A stretch of 63,457 nt of DNA from Candidatus Omnitrophota bacterium (GCA_018819285.1 JAHJQM010000023.1:1-63457), one strand, 5' to 3'. Shown: positions 53,514 to 63,284, numbered from the stretch's first letter. The notes: generated by a model from the letters alone, not told the origin. Translations and numbers: made by a program.

Positions 53514-54583
53514 AGAATAAGCGAGTGCTAGTTGCGATGAGCGGTGGGGTGGACAGTTCAGTAGCAGCAGCTATATTAAAAGAAGAAGGTTATGAAGTCA
53601 TAGGCGCCACCATGAAGGTTTGGCCGAGGGAGTTGTGCGGCCAGGAAAAAGCAAAGGCATGCTGCTCATTAAAAGATATAGAAGACGCAAGAAAAGTTTC
53701 AAGAGCCCTTGGCATAAAACACTACGTTTTAAATCTTGAAGCGGATTTCCAAAAGAATGTAATAGACTATTTTGCAGATGAATATCTTTCAGCCAGAACG
53801 CCCAATCCATGCATTGTTTGTAATGAAAAAATAAAATTTGGAAGCCTGCTTAAAAAAGCCGTTGGCCTGGACTGTAATTTTATCGCAACAGGACATTATG
53901 CCAGGATAGAAATAAATGGTTCTTATGGGCTGAGAGAATCTGTTGATAAAGCAAAAGACCAATCCTATGTTTTATTTTGCCTGAAACAGAGCCAGTTGAA
54001 AAAAATATTATTCCCGATAGGTAAGCTTACAAAGAATGATGTCAGAAATAAGGCAAAAGAATTAAGGCTTAACATATACGATAAGCCTGATAGCCAGGAG
54101 ATATGTTTTGTGCCGGATAATAATTATTCCAATTTTCTAAAGAAGCATAGAAATATAAAACCTCAGAAAGGCAATATAATAGATAAATCTGGCAAGGCAA
54201 TTGGAAATCATATGGGTTTCTGGAATTTTACAATAGGCCAGCGCAGAGGGCTTGGCATAGCGGCCAAAGAGCCTCTATATGTTATAGAAATAAGGCCGAA
54301 GCATAATATTATTGTTGTCGGAAACGCAGAAGATGTGAAGAAAAAAAGATTTCTGGTAAGGAAAATCAACTGGCTGGTAAAGGATGCTAAAAAGGAAAAA
54401 GAATTAGAGGTAAAGATAAGATATAATCATAAAAAGGCTTTAGCTTGCGTAAAGGATTTGGGCGGTAATATTGCAGAAGTAGATTTCAAAGAACCGCAAA
54501 GCGCAATAACGCCAGGACAAGCAGCTGTTTTTTATAATGGGGGATATGTTTCAGGCGGCGGCTGGATAGACAAAGTTCTATAA
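53510..54583 (+). CDS. mnmA: tRNA-uridine 2-sulfurtransferase
   Basis: 357 aa. PP-loop MSGGVDSSVAAAILKEEGYEV, catalytic NPCIVCNEKIKFG (first Cys), GHYAR, DQSYVLFCL, and second Cys in DSQEICFVPD. It makes s2U34 in tRNA for Lys, Glu and Gln. It is the first of three consecutive PP-loop ATPases (mnmA, larE, tilS). Its stop abuts a perfect 35-bp hairpin. Confidence 0.95.
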   Translation: MKNKRVLVAMSGGVDSSVAAAILKEEGYEVIGATMKVWPRELCGQEKAKACCSLKDIEDARKVSRALGIKHYVLNLEADFQKNVIDYFADEYLSARTPNPCIVCNEKIKFGSLLKKAVGLDCNFIATGHYARIEINGSYGLRESVDKAKDQSYVLFCLKQSQLKKILFPIGKLTKNDVRNKAKELRLNIYDKPDSQEICFVPDNNYSNFLKKHRNIKPQKGNIIDKSGKAIGNHMGFWNFTIGQRRGLGIAAKEPLYVIEIRPKHNIIVVGNAEDVKKKRFLVRKINWLVKDAKKEKELEVKIRYNHKKALACVKDLGGNIAEVDFKEPQSAITPGQAAVFYNGGYVSGGGWIDKVL

Positions 54584-54616
54584 GTTGACACTCTGACATT
54601 GTCAGAGTGTCAACTT
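54582..54616. repeat. Stop-codon hairpin family copy 6 (mnmA/larE), perfect palindrome
   Basis: 35 bp with perfect 17-bp arms AAGTTGACACTCTGACA around a single T. Best copy of the family; it overlaps the mnmA TAA by two bases and is followed by an RBS (AGAAGGAGAG) for larE. Confidence 0.85.
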
Positions 54617-54627
54617 AGAAGGAGAGT

Positions 54628-55428
54628 ATGGACAAAATAGAGGCGTTGAAAGAGATTTTAAAGAAGATGGGCAGAGTGGTGGTGGCATTTTCAGGCGGGG
54701 TGGATAGTAGCTTCCTGCTTAAGATGGCAAAGGATACTTTGCAGGATGGGAATGTCCTGGCTGTAACAGCTGTTTCAGAGACATATACTGGAGCTGAACT
54801 TAAGCAGGCAAAGAGATTTGCAAAAAAGCTAGGAGTTAGGCATAAAATAATTTTTACAAATGAACTTAAAAATAAAAATTTTACAAAAAACCCAATAAAC
54901 AGGTGCTATTATTGTAAAAAAGAATTATTTAGCAAATTAGCTAAAATAGCAAAAAAACTAGATTTTGATTGTGTGTTAGATGCGTCGAATATGGATGATA
55001 GAAAAGATTACAGGCCTGGTAGCAGGGCAAAAAAAGAGTTTAAGGTTAGAAGCCCTCTCATAGAAGCAAGTTTTTCAAAACATGATATAAGAAGCTATTC
55101 TACGAAATTAAAACTAGAGACTGCTATGCTGCCTTCAATGGCATGCCTTGCTTCAAGGTTTCCATATGGCGAAAAGATAAACAAGAAGGTATTGATAAAA
55201 ATAGAGGCAGCAGAAGATTTTATAAAAAAGCTAGGCGCATCTCAAGTAAGAGTTCGTTGCCACAATAATATCGCAAGAATTGAAGTAGAAAAAGAGGATA
55301 TAAAAAGGTTTGTGAATAAAAAATTTTGTGATAAAATAACAAAACGTTTAAAACAGCTTGGGTTTAAGTATATTACACTGGATTTGGAAGGATACAGGAC
55401 TGGGAGTTTAAATGAAGTGTTGAAGTAA
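54628..55428 (+). CDS. larE: ATP-dependent sacrificial sulfur transferase LarE-like
   Basis: 266 aa. PP-loop VVAFSGGVDSSFLLKMAKDTL and NRCYYCKKELF place it in the LarE/ExsB-like family that adenylylates and thiolates pyridinium cofactor precursors (for nickel-pincer enzymes). LarB/LarC are not in the window, so the cofactor role is unproven. Alternative: a related PP-loop sulfur transferase. RBS AAGGAGAG upstream. Confidence 0.82.
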   Translation: MDKIEALKEILKKMGRVVVAFSGGVDSSFLLKMAKDTLQDGNVLAVTAVSETYTGAELKQAKRFAKKLGVRHKIIFTNELKNKNFTKNPINRCYYCKKELFSKLAKIAKKLDFDCVLDASNMDDRKDYRPGSRAKKEFKVRSPLIEASFSKHDIRSYSTKLKLETAMLPSMACLASRFPYGEKINKKVLIKIEAAEDFIKKLGASQVRVRCHNNIARIEVEKEDIKRFVNKKFCDKITKRLKQLGFKYITLDLEGYRTGSLNEVLK

Positions 55429-55433
55429 TTTAT

Positions 55434-55510
55434 GGCGGCGTAGCTCAGCTTGGTAGAGCAGTCGGCTCATACCCGGCGTGTCACTGGTTCAAATCCAGTC
55501 GCCGCTACCA
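55434..55510 (+). tRNA. tRNA-Met (CAT anticodon), probably elongator
   Basis: 77 nt with encoded CCA. Acceptor GGCGGCG/CGCCGCT (G1-U72 wobble), D arm GCTC/GAGC, anticodon stem GTCGG/CCGGC with loop CTCATAC, T arm ACTGG/CCAGT. The G1-U72 pair and the lack of a 1-72 mismatch fit elongator Met rather than the initiator. tRNA-Ile with modifiable CAT (the TilS substrate) is an alternative, interesting because tilS follows directly. Confidence 0.9.
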
Positions 55511-55534
55511 GATTTTGCAAATTGCAAATATATC

Positions 55535-56542
55535 ATGCTTGCCACTTTTTTAGATAAAGTTAAATCCACTATAAGAAAACATAGCATGTTAGAGAGAAAT
55601 GATAGTGTTCTGGTAGGTCTTTCGGGAGGGCCTGATTCAGTTACATTGCTCCATGTTCTTTATAGCTTGAAAAAAGAATATTCATTAAATATATTGCTCG
55701 CGCATCTTGATCATAAATTTAGAGGTGAAGAATCCAGAGCTGATAGGAAGTTCTGCGAAGACTTGGCAAAAAAATATAACCTTGAGATTGTCTGGGAAGA
55801 AATAGATGTCCCAAGAATTAGCAAAGAAAAAGGAATTTCTCCAGAAGAGGCTGCGAGGTTCGAGAGATATGATTTTTTTAAGCGCTTGGCAAAAAAAAGA
55901 GATATAAATAAAATAGCTGTTGGCCATACAAGCGATGATCAGGCTGAGACAGTCCTTATGAGAATCATAAGAGGCGCTGGCATGAAAGGGCTAGGAGGGA
56001 TTAGTCCCGTTAAAGATATACAGGGGTTTAAGATAATAAGGCCGCTTATAGAGATATCCAGAAAAGAGGTAGAGGCTTTTATTTTGGAAACAGGCCTTAA
56101 ATTCAGAAAAGATTCTTCGAACAATAAAACTATCTTTACAAGAAATAAGATCAGACTGGAATTAATCCCTCTTCTGGAAAAAAATTTTAATTCTAATATC
56201 AAGAAAGTCCTTGCCAATATGGCAGAAAATCTACGGACGGAGGATGAATTTTTAAATAAGCATGCAAAGAGAAAATTTAGGAGTGTGTCGAAAGTTAGCC
56301 AGGAAGAGATTCTGATAGATATCAAAAAATTTAAAAAGCAGCCAGAAGCTGTAAGAAAAAGAATTTTAAGAGCTGCTCTGGAAGAATTCAAGGGCGACCT
56401 GAGGAGACTTACGTATCAGCACTGGAAGGAAATGGAAGATTTGATTGATAATAGGCCTGTGAACTCAATAGTTGACTTACCAGCAGGTATAAGCGTTGCG
56501 AAAGATAGAACAAATATTGTCTTGAAATTAATAAAAAGTTGA
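55535..56542 (+). CDS. tilS: tRNA(Ile)-lysidine synthase
   Basis: About 335 aa from ATG 55535; the ORF-track start at 55478 lies inside the tRNA gene. PP-loop VLVGLSGGPDSVTLLHVLYSL, HLDHKFRGEESRADRKFCEDLA, VGHTSDDQAETVLMRIIRGAGMKGLGGI (catalytic), IRPLIEISRKEVEAF and KIRLELIPLLEKNFN. It converts C34 of a CAT-anticodon tRNA-Ile to lysidine. The C-terminal domain is short. Confidence 0.94.
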   Translation: MLATFLDKVKSTIRKHSMLERNDSVLVGLSGGPDSVTLLHVLYSLKKEYSLNILLAHLDHKFRGEESRADRKFCEDLAKKYNLEIVWEEIDVPRISKEKGISPEEAARFERYDFFKRLAKKRDINKIAVGHTSDDQAETVLMRIIRGAGMKGLGGISPVKDIQGFKIIRPLIEISRKEVEAFILETGLKFRKDSSNNKTIFTRNKIRLELIPLLEKNFNSNIKKVLANMAENLRTEDEFLNKHAKRKFRSVSKVSQEEILIDIKKFKKQPEAVRKRILRAALEEFKGDLRRLTYQHWKEMEDLIDNRPVNSIVDLPAGISVAKDRTNIVLKLIKS

Positions 56543-56596
56543 TTTATTCAAATAAGCTGTGGTAATATATGTATCTAATTTAGGAGATGTATTAAT

Positions 56597-58432
56597 ATGG
56601 AAAAAAAAGGCGGAAATAAGGTTAATAAGAATATTTTATTGTGGATAGGGCTGTTTTTGCTTCTTATATATATATTCAGGATAGATTCTTTCTCCCAGGC
56701 TTCGCTTCCGAAAGAGCTGAGTTATGGTGAATTTTACAGGCTATTGCAAGGCAACAAGCAAACAGTGGCCATTAAGTCTGTTGTAAAAGTAGAAGACGAG
56801 CTCAAAGGCACGCTTTCCAGCGGAACGCGTTTCACAGTGCATATACCCCAAGAAGATCCTGAGCTTTTAAATTTATTACGTAACAATGTGCCTGATTTTG
56901 ACGTTAAGCCTCCAAAGACGTTATGGACAAATCTTTTTTATTCGCTTGGGCCAATGCTTTTATTTATAGGATTCCTGTGGTTTTTTGTATATAGAGGCGC
57001 GCAAGGCGGAGGCAAGATACTTTCGTTCGGGAAAAGCCGCGCAAAACAGATAGCAGGCGATAAATTAAAAATAACATTTGATAATGTTGCCGGGGTTGAC
57101 GAAGCAAAGGAAGAACTTAAGGAGATTATAGAATTTTTAAAAGATCCCAAGAGGTTCCAGAAATTAGGAGGGAAGATTCCAAAAGGGGTATTACTCATGG
57201 GGCCTCCTGGCACTGGAAAAACCCTTCTAGCAAAGGCAGTGAGCGGCGAAGCAGGCGTGCCATTTTTCAACATAAGCGGTTCTGACTTTGTAGAGATGTT
57301 TGTGGGCGTAGGCGCCTCCAGAGTAAGAGATCTTTTTGAGCAAGCCAAGCGCTCTGCAAAGATAAGCGGCAGAGGATGCATTATTTTTATTGATGAAATA
57401 GATGCTGTTGGAAGACAGAGGTTTGCAGGAATTGGCGGAGGGCATGATGAAAGGGAGCAAACCTTAAACGCGCTTCTTGTAGAGATGGATGGATTTGATA
57501 CGCAGGAAGGCGTAATATTGATAGCAGCTACTAACAGGCCTGATGTTCTGGACCCAGCATTGTTAAGGCCAGGGAGATTTGACAGGACAATAGTTATCTC
57601 CAGGCCTGATATCATGGGCAGAGAAGCGATATTAAAAGTTCACACAAAAGACATTAAGCTCAACAAAGACGCTGATCTTAAATACATTGCAAGACAGACA
57701 TCTGGCTTTTCAGGGGCAGACCTTGCTAATCTTGTGAACGAGGCTGCTCTTTTGGCTGCGAGGAGAAATAAGGAAAATGTGGAGATGAAAGAATTAGGAG
57801 AGTCTATTGAAAGAGTTATTGCAGGGCCTGAAAAAAAGACAAGGGTTATAAACCTAGAGGAGAAAAAAATAGTTTCGTATCATGAATCAGGCCATGCGCT
57901 TTTAGCGCTTCTAATACCAGGAGCTGATCCCTTGCATAAAGTTTCTATTATACCAAGGGGCATTGCGCTTGGCTATACTATGAGGCTACCTCTGGAAGAC
58001 AGGTACATAGTGACTAAAAAAGAGCTGACAGGAAGGATAGTTGGCATATTGGGCGGCAGGGCTAGCGAAGATCTTACGTTTGGAGAGCTTTCAACGGGCG
58101 CTCAAGACGATTTAGAAAAATCTACTGATATTGCCAGGGATATGGTAATGAGATGGGGTATGAGCGAGAAACTTGGAAATCTTACTTTTGGGAGAAGAGA
58201 AGATCAGATATTTCTTGGCCGCGATATTGTGGAAGAAAGAAATTACAGTGAAGCAACAGCTGTAGAAATAGATAAAGAGATACGTAAAATCATAGAAGAG
58301 TGCTATAAGCGGGCAAAAGATGAACTGACAGCTAATGTTGAAAAATTAAAAGCCCTTGCTGAAACATTGCTTGAAAAAGAGGTATTAGATTCGGAAGAGG
58401 TAAAAAAGATAGTTTTTCCTGCACAAGTATGA
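56597..58432 (+). CDS. ftsH: ATP-dependent zinc metalloprotease FtsH
   Basis: 611 aa. Two transmembrane helices (about residues 10-26 and 115-133) around a periplasmic domain, AAA+ module with Walker A GPPGTGKT (about 202), Walker [38 protein letters not shown], and zinc site HESGH (about 429) with the third ligand Asp in [11 protein letters not shown]. It degrades membrane and regulatory proteins. tilS-ftsH-folP order is widespread. It overlaps folP by 4 bp. Confidence 0.97.
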   Translation: MEKKGGNKVNKNILLWIGLFLLLIYIFRIDSFSQASLPKELSYGEFYRLLQGNKQTVAIKSVVKVEDELKGTLSSGTRFTVHIPQEDPELLNLLRNNVPDFDVKPPKTLWTNLFYSLGPMLLFIGFLWFFVYRGAQGGGKILSFGKSRAKQIAGDKLKITFDNVAGVDEAKEELKEIIEFLKDPKRFQKLGGKIPKGVLLMGPPGTGKTLLAKAVSGEAGVPFFNISGSDFVEMFVGVGASRVRDLFEQAKRSAKISGRGCIIFIDEIDAVGRQRFAGIGGGHDEREQTLNALLVEMDGFDTQEGVILIAATNRPDVLDPALLRPGRFDRTIVISRPDIMGREAILKVHTKDIKLNKDADLKYIARQTSGFSGADLANLVNEAALLAARRNKENVEMKELGESIERVIAGPEKKTRVINLEEKKIVSYHESGHALLALLIPGADPLHKVSIIPRGIALGYTMRLPLEDRYIVTKKELTGRIVGILGGRASEDLTFGELSTGAQDDLEKSTDIARDMVMRWGMSEKLGNLTFGRREDQIFLGRDIVEERNYSEATAVEIDKEIRKIIEECYKRAKDELTANVEKLKALAETLLEKEVLDSEEVKKIVFPAQV

Positions 58433-59253
58433 TAGATTTTAAATTCGGTTCCCGTACCTATATAATGGGGATACTGAATGTTACGCCTGATTCTTTTAGC
58501 GGAGACGGTATATATCAAGATGTAGATAGAGCAGTCAGAATAGCAGAAGGGATGGTTGAAGACGGAGCTGATATAATTGACATAGGAGGCGAGTCTACCA
58601 GGCCAGGAGCAGAGCCTGTGGCTATTGAAGAAGAGATAAAAAGGACAATACCTGTTATCAGGAGATTGTCAAAAAGAATAAGTGTTCCTATTTCGATAGA
58701 TACAGCCAAGGCAGAAGTTGCAAGACTTGCGTTAGAAAATGGGGCATCAATAATAAATGATATAACAGGATTGGAGTCGGATTCTGAAATTATAGACGTA
58801 GCTAGGGAATTTAATGCAAGGGTTGTGCTGATGCATATAAAAGGCACCCCACAAACAATGCAACATAGCCCGAATTATAGGAATGTTGTTCAGGAAATTA
58901 AAGAGAGGTTAAAAGTCATTATTGAAAAATCAATAACAAGAGGCATAAAAAAAGAAAATATAATAATAGACCCTGGAATTGGGTTTGGAAAAACACTAGA
59001 GCATAATCTTCAGATTTTAAACAGGCTCTCTGAATTTAAAGAATTTAAGCTGCCCGTACTTATCGGAACTTCAAGAAAGTCTTTTATAGGAAAACTCACA
59101 GGCGCTGAACCTGATAAAAGACAATTCGGTACTGCAGCGTCAGTAGCTATAGCGATCAAAAACGGCGCAGATATAGTAAGGGTGCATGACGTTAAAGAAA
59201 TGAAGCAGGTTGTTATAATTGCCGATGCAATTAGCCGTAACGGAGAAAAATAA
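58429..59253 (+). CDS. folP: Dihydropteroate synthase
   Basis: 274 aa TIM barrel. IMGILNVTPDSFSGDG, IDIGGESTRPGAEPV, PISIDTAKAEVARLALENGA, IINDITGLE, LMHIKGTPQTMQ, IIDPGIGFGKTLEHNLQIL and LIGTSRKSFIG all match. It condenses pABA with the pterin pyrophosphate. It shares one base with the start of cdaA. Confidence 0.96.
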   Translation: MIDFKFGSRTYIMGILNVTPDSFSGDGIYQDVDRAVRIAEGMVEDGADIIDIGGESTRPGAEPVAIEEEIKRTIPVIRRLSKRISVPISIDTAKAEVARLALENGASIINDITGLESDSEIIDVAREFNARVVLMHIKGTPQTMQHSPNYRNVVQEIKERLKVIIEKSITRGIKKENIIIDPGIGFGKTLEHNLQILNRLSEFKEFKLPVLIGTSRKSFIGKLTGAEPDKRQFGTAASVAIAIKNGADIVRVHDVKEMKQVVIIADAISRNGEK

Positions 59254-60011
59254 TGACTGATTACCTATCATTAGCCAAGATATTGATAGAGATAGGCATA
59301 TTATGGTTTGTGTATTATGGTATTTTACTGTTTGCAAGAGGCACCAGAGGCGTATATATTTTAAGAGGAGTAATTTTAATAACCCTGATATTTGTCATTA
59401 CCAGGCAGCTTGGGTTCGATAGGATAAACTGGATATTTACAAAAATATTTGCATTGTCTATATTGGCATTTCTTATAATATTCCAACAAGAGATAAGAAG
59501 AGGCCTTGCTAACATAGGGCAGCGCAGATGGTCCAGATTTTTCCTCAAAGAGTCAGAGATAATAAGCGAAATAACCACAACGTGTTTTTTGCTATCCAAG
59601 AAAAAGATAGGGGCGCTTATTGCTATCGAAAGAGAAATGAGGCTTGAAAATTATATAGAAAGCGGCATAGAAATAGATGCAAAAATGAATTCAGAGCTTT
59701 TGATAACTATATTCATGCCGAATACCCCGCTTCACGACGGAGGTATAATTGTTGCAGGGGAAAGGATAGCCGCTTCAGGATGTCTTTTTCCGCTTACGCA
59801 GAATCCAAAGGTTTTAACGACTCTTGGCACAAGGCACAGGGCAGCCCTTGGTTTAAGCGAGGAGACTGACGCTATAGTAGTTGTTGTGTCTGAAGAAACA
59901 GGAGGGGTTTCTGTAGCAATAGGCGGCAGGCTTACACATGACCTAGACAGAGAATCTCTGGAGAGAGTTCTAAGTAATCTTTACAGGCCGGATAAGAAAG
60001 ACAGGAAATAA
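59253..60011 (+). CDS. cdaA: Diadenylate cyclase CdaA
   Basis: 252 aa. Three N-terminal transmembrane helices, then the DAC domain with MPNTPLHDGGIIVAG (DGA-type motif, here DGG) and LGTRHRAALGLSE (RHR). It makes cyclic di-AMP from two ATP at the membrane. In many bacteria it is followed by cdaR and glmM; here a 193-bp palindrome cluster and a 60-aa CdaR-like stub follow. Confidence 0.93.
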   Translation: MTDYLSLAKILIEIGILWFVYYGILLFARGTRGVYILRGVILITLIFVITRQLGFDRINWIFTKIFALSILAFLIIFQQEIRRGLANIGQRRWSRFFLKESEIISEITTTCFLLSKKKIGALIAIEREMRLENYIESGIEIDAKMNSELLITIFMPNTPLHDGGIIVAGERIAASGCLFPLTQNPKVLTTLGTRHRAALGLSEETDAIVVVVSEETGGVSVAIGGRLTHDLDRESLERVLSNLYRPDKKDRK

Positions 60012-60019
60012 GTAAGGAC

Positions 60020-60193
60020 ATAACTTACGGAGTCCGTAGGACGATGTAAGTTATAAGTCCGAACTTATCCTTGACATTTTGCGGGGGATTTGAACGCACT
60101 AGAAGCTAGTTATTTTAATGTACTACGCAAAATATCAAGGATTAATTCGCACATTGACTTATGTTCACTCGCTTTGTTCGTTCCATAAGTCAA
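60020..60193. repeat. Three tandem hairpins between cdaA and the CdaR-like gene
   Basis: (i) ATAACTTAC/GTAAGTTAT, a 35-bp unit at 60020-60054; (ii) ATCCTTGACATTTTGCG (60067) pairing with 60126-60142 with one mismatch around a loop containing GGGGATTTGAAC, like the complement of a tRNA T arm; (iii) TTGACTTATG/CATAAGTCAA at 60154-60193. Together they fill the whole gap. Confidence 0.6.
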
Positions 60194-60204
60194 GTGTTCA
60201 TTAA

Positions 60205-60387
60205 ATGAATAATTGGATGACAAATAATTTCTGGATAAAAATAGTATCGCTGGTACTTGCTGTAATAACGTGGTTTTATGTTAACGAAGAGCTGATCAAA
60301 GAAAAAAATATGGTCAAGCAATTATATAAAACTTCGACTATAAGGCAGATTCAAAATCCATCCTATAATAAAAAGCCAGTGAAATAA
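60205..60387 (+). CDS. Miniature CdaR-like membrane anchor protein (60 aa)
   Basis: MTNNFWIKIVSLVLAVITWFYVNEELIKE resembles the N-terminal transmembrane helix of CdaR/YbbR proteins (N-W-x-L-K-x-x-S-L-x-L-A-x-x-x-W-x-Y-V), which bind and regulate CdaA. No YbbR repeats follow; the ORF ends after 60 residues with a basic tail. The position right after cdaA supports the assignment. It may be a minimal partner or a truncated remnant. Confidence 0.6.
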   Translation: MNNWMTNNFWIKIVSLVLAVITWFYVNEELIKEKNMVKQLYKTSTIRQIQNPSYNKKPVK

Positions 60388-60407
60388 AGATCTTTTCAAG
60401 AGAAAAA

Positions 60408-61124
60408 ATGCCTAAATTAGGAGTTAATATAGATCACGTTGCAACTTTAAGGCAGGCCAGGGGAGGCGTGGAACCTGGCGCTATTGAAGCTGCTTTGATA
60501 TGCGAGAAGGCAGGTTGTGACAGCATTGTTGCGCATCTAAGGGAAGACAGGCGGCACATAAATGATAGTGATGTCATTGAGTTAAGGAGAAGAATAAATA
60601 TAAGGTTTAATCTTGAGATGTCAATAAATCCGGAGATAGTGGCTATCGCCTTGAAGCTTGGGCCTGATCAAGTTACTCTAGTGCCTGAAAAAAGGCGGGA
60701 ACTTACAACAGAAGGTGGATTAAACGTTATAAAATTTGAAAAAAAGCTGGCTAAGGTAACAGCATTGTTCAATGAAAAAGACATAGACGTGAGTGTTTTT
60801 ATTGGGCCTGACAAGAAGGAGATCCGTTCTGCTATATATATAGGTATAGGCATTATAGAAATACATACAGGAGAATATAGTCTGGCGAAAGATAAGAAGT
60901 CTATGTCCAAAGAGTTTAAGAAAATAGAAGATTCAGCCGAATACGCAATGTCCAAAGGCATTATTGTAAACGCGGGGCATGGCCTTAATTATATGAATGT
61001 TAAACCAATAGCTAATATTAAAGGCATAAACGAGCTAAATATCGGCCATTCTATAATATCTCGGGCTGTGTTTACAGGATTGTATAAAGCAGTTAGGGAT
61101 ATGCAGGCGTTAATATCAGAATAA
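60408..61124 (+). CDS. pdxJ: Pyridoxine 5'-phosphate synthase
   Basis: 238 aa. KLGVNIDHVATLRQARGGVEPG, GCDSIVAHLREDRRHI, FNLEMSINPEI, QVTLVPEKRRELTTEGGL and NAGHGLNY match PdxJ. It condenses aminoacetone phosphate with deoxyxylulose phosphate. pdxJ-acpS is a common pair. The stop overlaps a 35-bp hairpin. Confidence 0.96.
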   Translation: MPKLGVNIDHVATLRQARGGVEPGAIEAALICEKAGCDSIVAHLREDRRHINDSDVIELRRRINIRFNLEMSINPEIVAIALKLGPDQVTLVPEKRRELTTEGGLNVIKFEKKLAKVTALFNEKDIDVSVFIGPDKKEIRSAIYIGIGIIEIHTGEYSLAKDKKSMSKEFKKIEDSAEYAMSKGIIVNAGHGLNYMNVKPIANIKGINELNIGHSIISRAVFTGLYKAVRDMQALISE

Positions 61125-61157
61125 GTTGACACTCTAACATTGTTGGAGTGTCAACTT
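61123..61157. repeat. Stop-codon hairpin family copy 7 (pdxJ/acpS)
   Basis: 35 bp: left arm AAGTTGACACTCTAACA, right arm TGTTGGAGTGTCAACTT. The inner pair changed from GACA/TGTC (copy 6) to AACA/TGTT, a compensatory change. Confidence 0.8.
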
Positions 61158-61175
61158 ATTTAAGATAATAAGATA

Positions 61176-61556
61176 ATGATAATAGGAACAGGCATTGATA
61201 TAATAGAGGTATCGCGGGTAAAAAAAGCTCTGGATATGTGGGGCGATAAATTCCTGAGCAGGGTTTTTACCAAGAGGGAACTTTCTTATGCGAACAAAAA
61301 AAAATTTCCGCATGAAAATTTGGCTGCGAGGTTTGCCTGCAAAGAAGCAGTCTTAAAGGCATTCGGAGATACAAGGGTGGGCATAAACTTAAAAAATATA
61401 GAAGTCCTGAATGATTCAAAAGGCAAGCCGGAAGTAATATTGCACGAAGAAGCCATGAAATTTGCAAACAAGAATAAGTTAAACAAGATAATAGTCAGCA
61501 TGTCTCATACAAATAATTACGCAATCAGCAATGCAATACTCTGGAGAAACGAGTAG
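61176..61556 (+). CDS. acpS: Holo-[acyl-carrier-protein] synthase
   Basis: 126 aa. IIGTGIDIIEVSRVKKAL with metal-binding Asp and FPHENLAARFACKEAVLKAFG with metal-binding Glu. It transfers phosphopantetheine from CoA to ACP. A standard AcpS trimer subunit by length. Confidence 0.95.
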   Translation: MIIGTGIDIIEVSRVKKALDMWGDKFLSRVFTKRELSYANKKKFPHENLAARFACKEAVLKAFGDTRVGINLKNIEVLNDSKGKPEVILHEEAMKFANKNKLNKIIVSMSHTNNYAISNAILWRNE

Positions 61557-61591
61557 GGGGCAGTCGTGACTGTCCTCTACTACATAATATT

Positions 61592-62542
<951 letters not shown>

Positions 62543-62544
62543 TG

Positions 62545-62699
62545 TAAGCTTAAAAATAGTAGGTAGCAGGGGATTTGAATAGAGCTTTGCGCCGAGCGAA
62601 GCGAGGAAAAGTCCGCCAAGAATATTGGCGGACGACAGCAAAGCGAATGGCCGACTTTGCCCGAAGGGCAAAGCGCCAAATCTTTCTCTGTCTATCATG
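62545..62699. repeat. tRNA-Tyr-associated element with decayed 3'-end duplication
   Basis: After the CCA: an inverted T-arm-like GGGGATTTGAAT, a GTCCGCCAA/TTGGCGGAC hairpin, then the 30-bp TGGCCGACTTTGCCCGAAGG... hairpin, then AAATCTTTCTCTGTCTATCATG, which is the tRNA-Tyr end with four C-to-T changes. The same 30-bp unit recurs next to tRNA-Thr. Confidence 0.65.
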
Positions 62700-62769
62700 C
62701 GGGTGTAGCTCAATGGTAGAGCGCTAGCCTTCCAAGCTAGTTACGACGGTTCGATCCCGTTCACCCGCT
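62699..62769 (+). tRNA. tRNA-Gly (TCC)
   Basis: 71 nt to the discriminator. Acceptor GCGGGTG/CACCCGC, anticodon loop CTTCCAA in CTAGC/GCTAG, T loop TTCGATC. The bases after the discriminator are CCG, so CCA is not encoded and would be added post-transcriptionally. Confidence 0.95.
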
Positions 62770-62792
62770 CCGAATTTTGCTTCACAAATTTC

Positions 62793-62867
62793 GCTGGCGT
62801 AGCTCAACGGCAGAGCAATGGTTTTGTAAACCATAGGTTGGAGGTTCGATTCCTCTCGCCAGCTCCA
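62793..62867 (+). tRNA. tRNA-Thr (TGT)
   Basis: 75 nt including CCA. Acceptor GCTGGCG/CGCCAGC, anticodon loop TTTGTAA between ATGGT/ACCAT, T arm GGAGG/CCTCT region with TTCGATT. Its 3' end begins a 55-bp exact direct repeat. Confidence 0.95.
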
Positions 62868-63022
62868 GATTATTGAAGAGGAATCGAAGTGAGTCCCGAT
62901 AAATGCGACGCATAGGAGCATTTGTTTATCGGGACGAGTGGCCGACTTTGCCCGAAGGGCAAAGCGCCGATTCCTCTCGCCAGCTCCAGATTATTGAAGA
63001 GGAATCGAAGTGAGTCCCGATA
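62847..63022. repeat. tRNA-Thr-associated element with exact 55-bp direct repeats
   Basis: The last 21 bases of tRNA-Thr plus 34 downstream bases (62847-62901) recur exactly at 62968-63022. Between lie GTCCCGATAAATGC/GCATTTgTTTATCGGGAC and the 30-bp TGGCCGACTTTGCCCGAAGG... hairpin. AGAGGAATCGA downstream is the reverse complement of the T-arm TCGATTCCTCT. Confidence 0.75.
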
Positions 63023-63141
63023 GTTCCACAATTTTTGTATTATTTGAATAGTTAGGTAACATATATTGCAATAGCCAGGGCTGGCAAGAACAATCGGCGT
63101 TACCTATTATTGAAAATAGTATAAAATATATTATTTTTTTC

Positions 63142-63169
63142 TTGACAATAGCCTAGAATATGGTAAAAT
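63142..63169 (+). promoter_or_regulatory. Promoter for tRNA-Thr(GGT)-tuf
   Basis: TTGACA, 16-bp spacer, TAAAAT, 42 bp before the tRNA. It is in the A+T-rich 190-bp gap after the tRNA-Thr element, so tRNA-Thr(GGT) and tuf form their own strong transcription unit. Confidence 0.7.
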
Positions 63170-63211
63170 TCCTAATTCTATATACCATATACCATGATAG
63201 CGGCATTTAAT

Positions 63212-63284
<73 letters not shown>

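Noticed and set aside
55478-55534. tilS start inside the tRNA-Met gene
   Set aside because: The residues are translated tRNA sequence; ATG 55535 starts a normal TilS.
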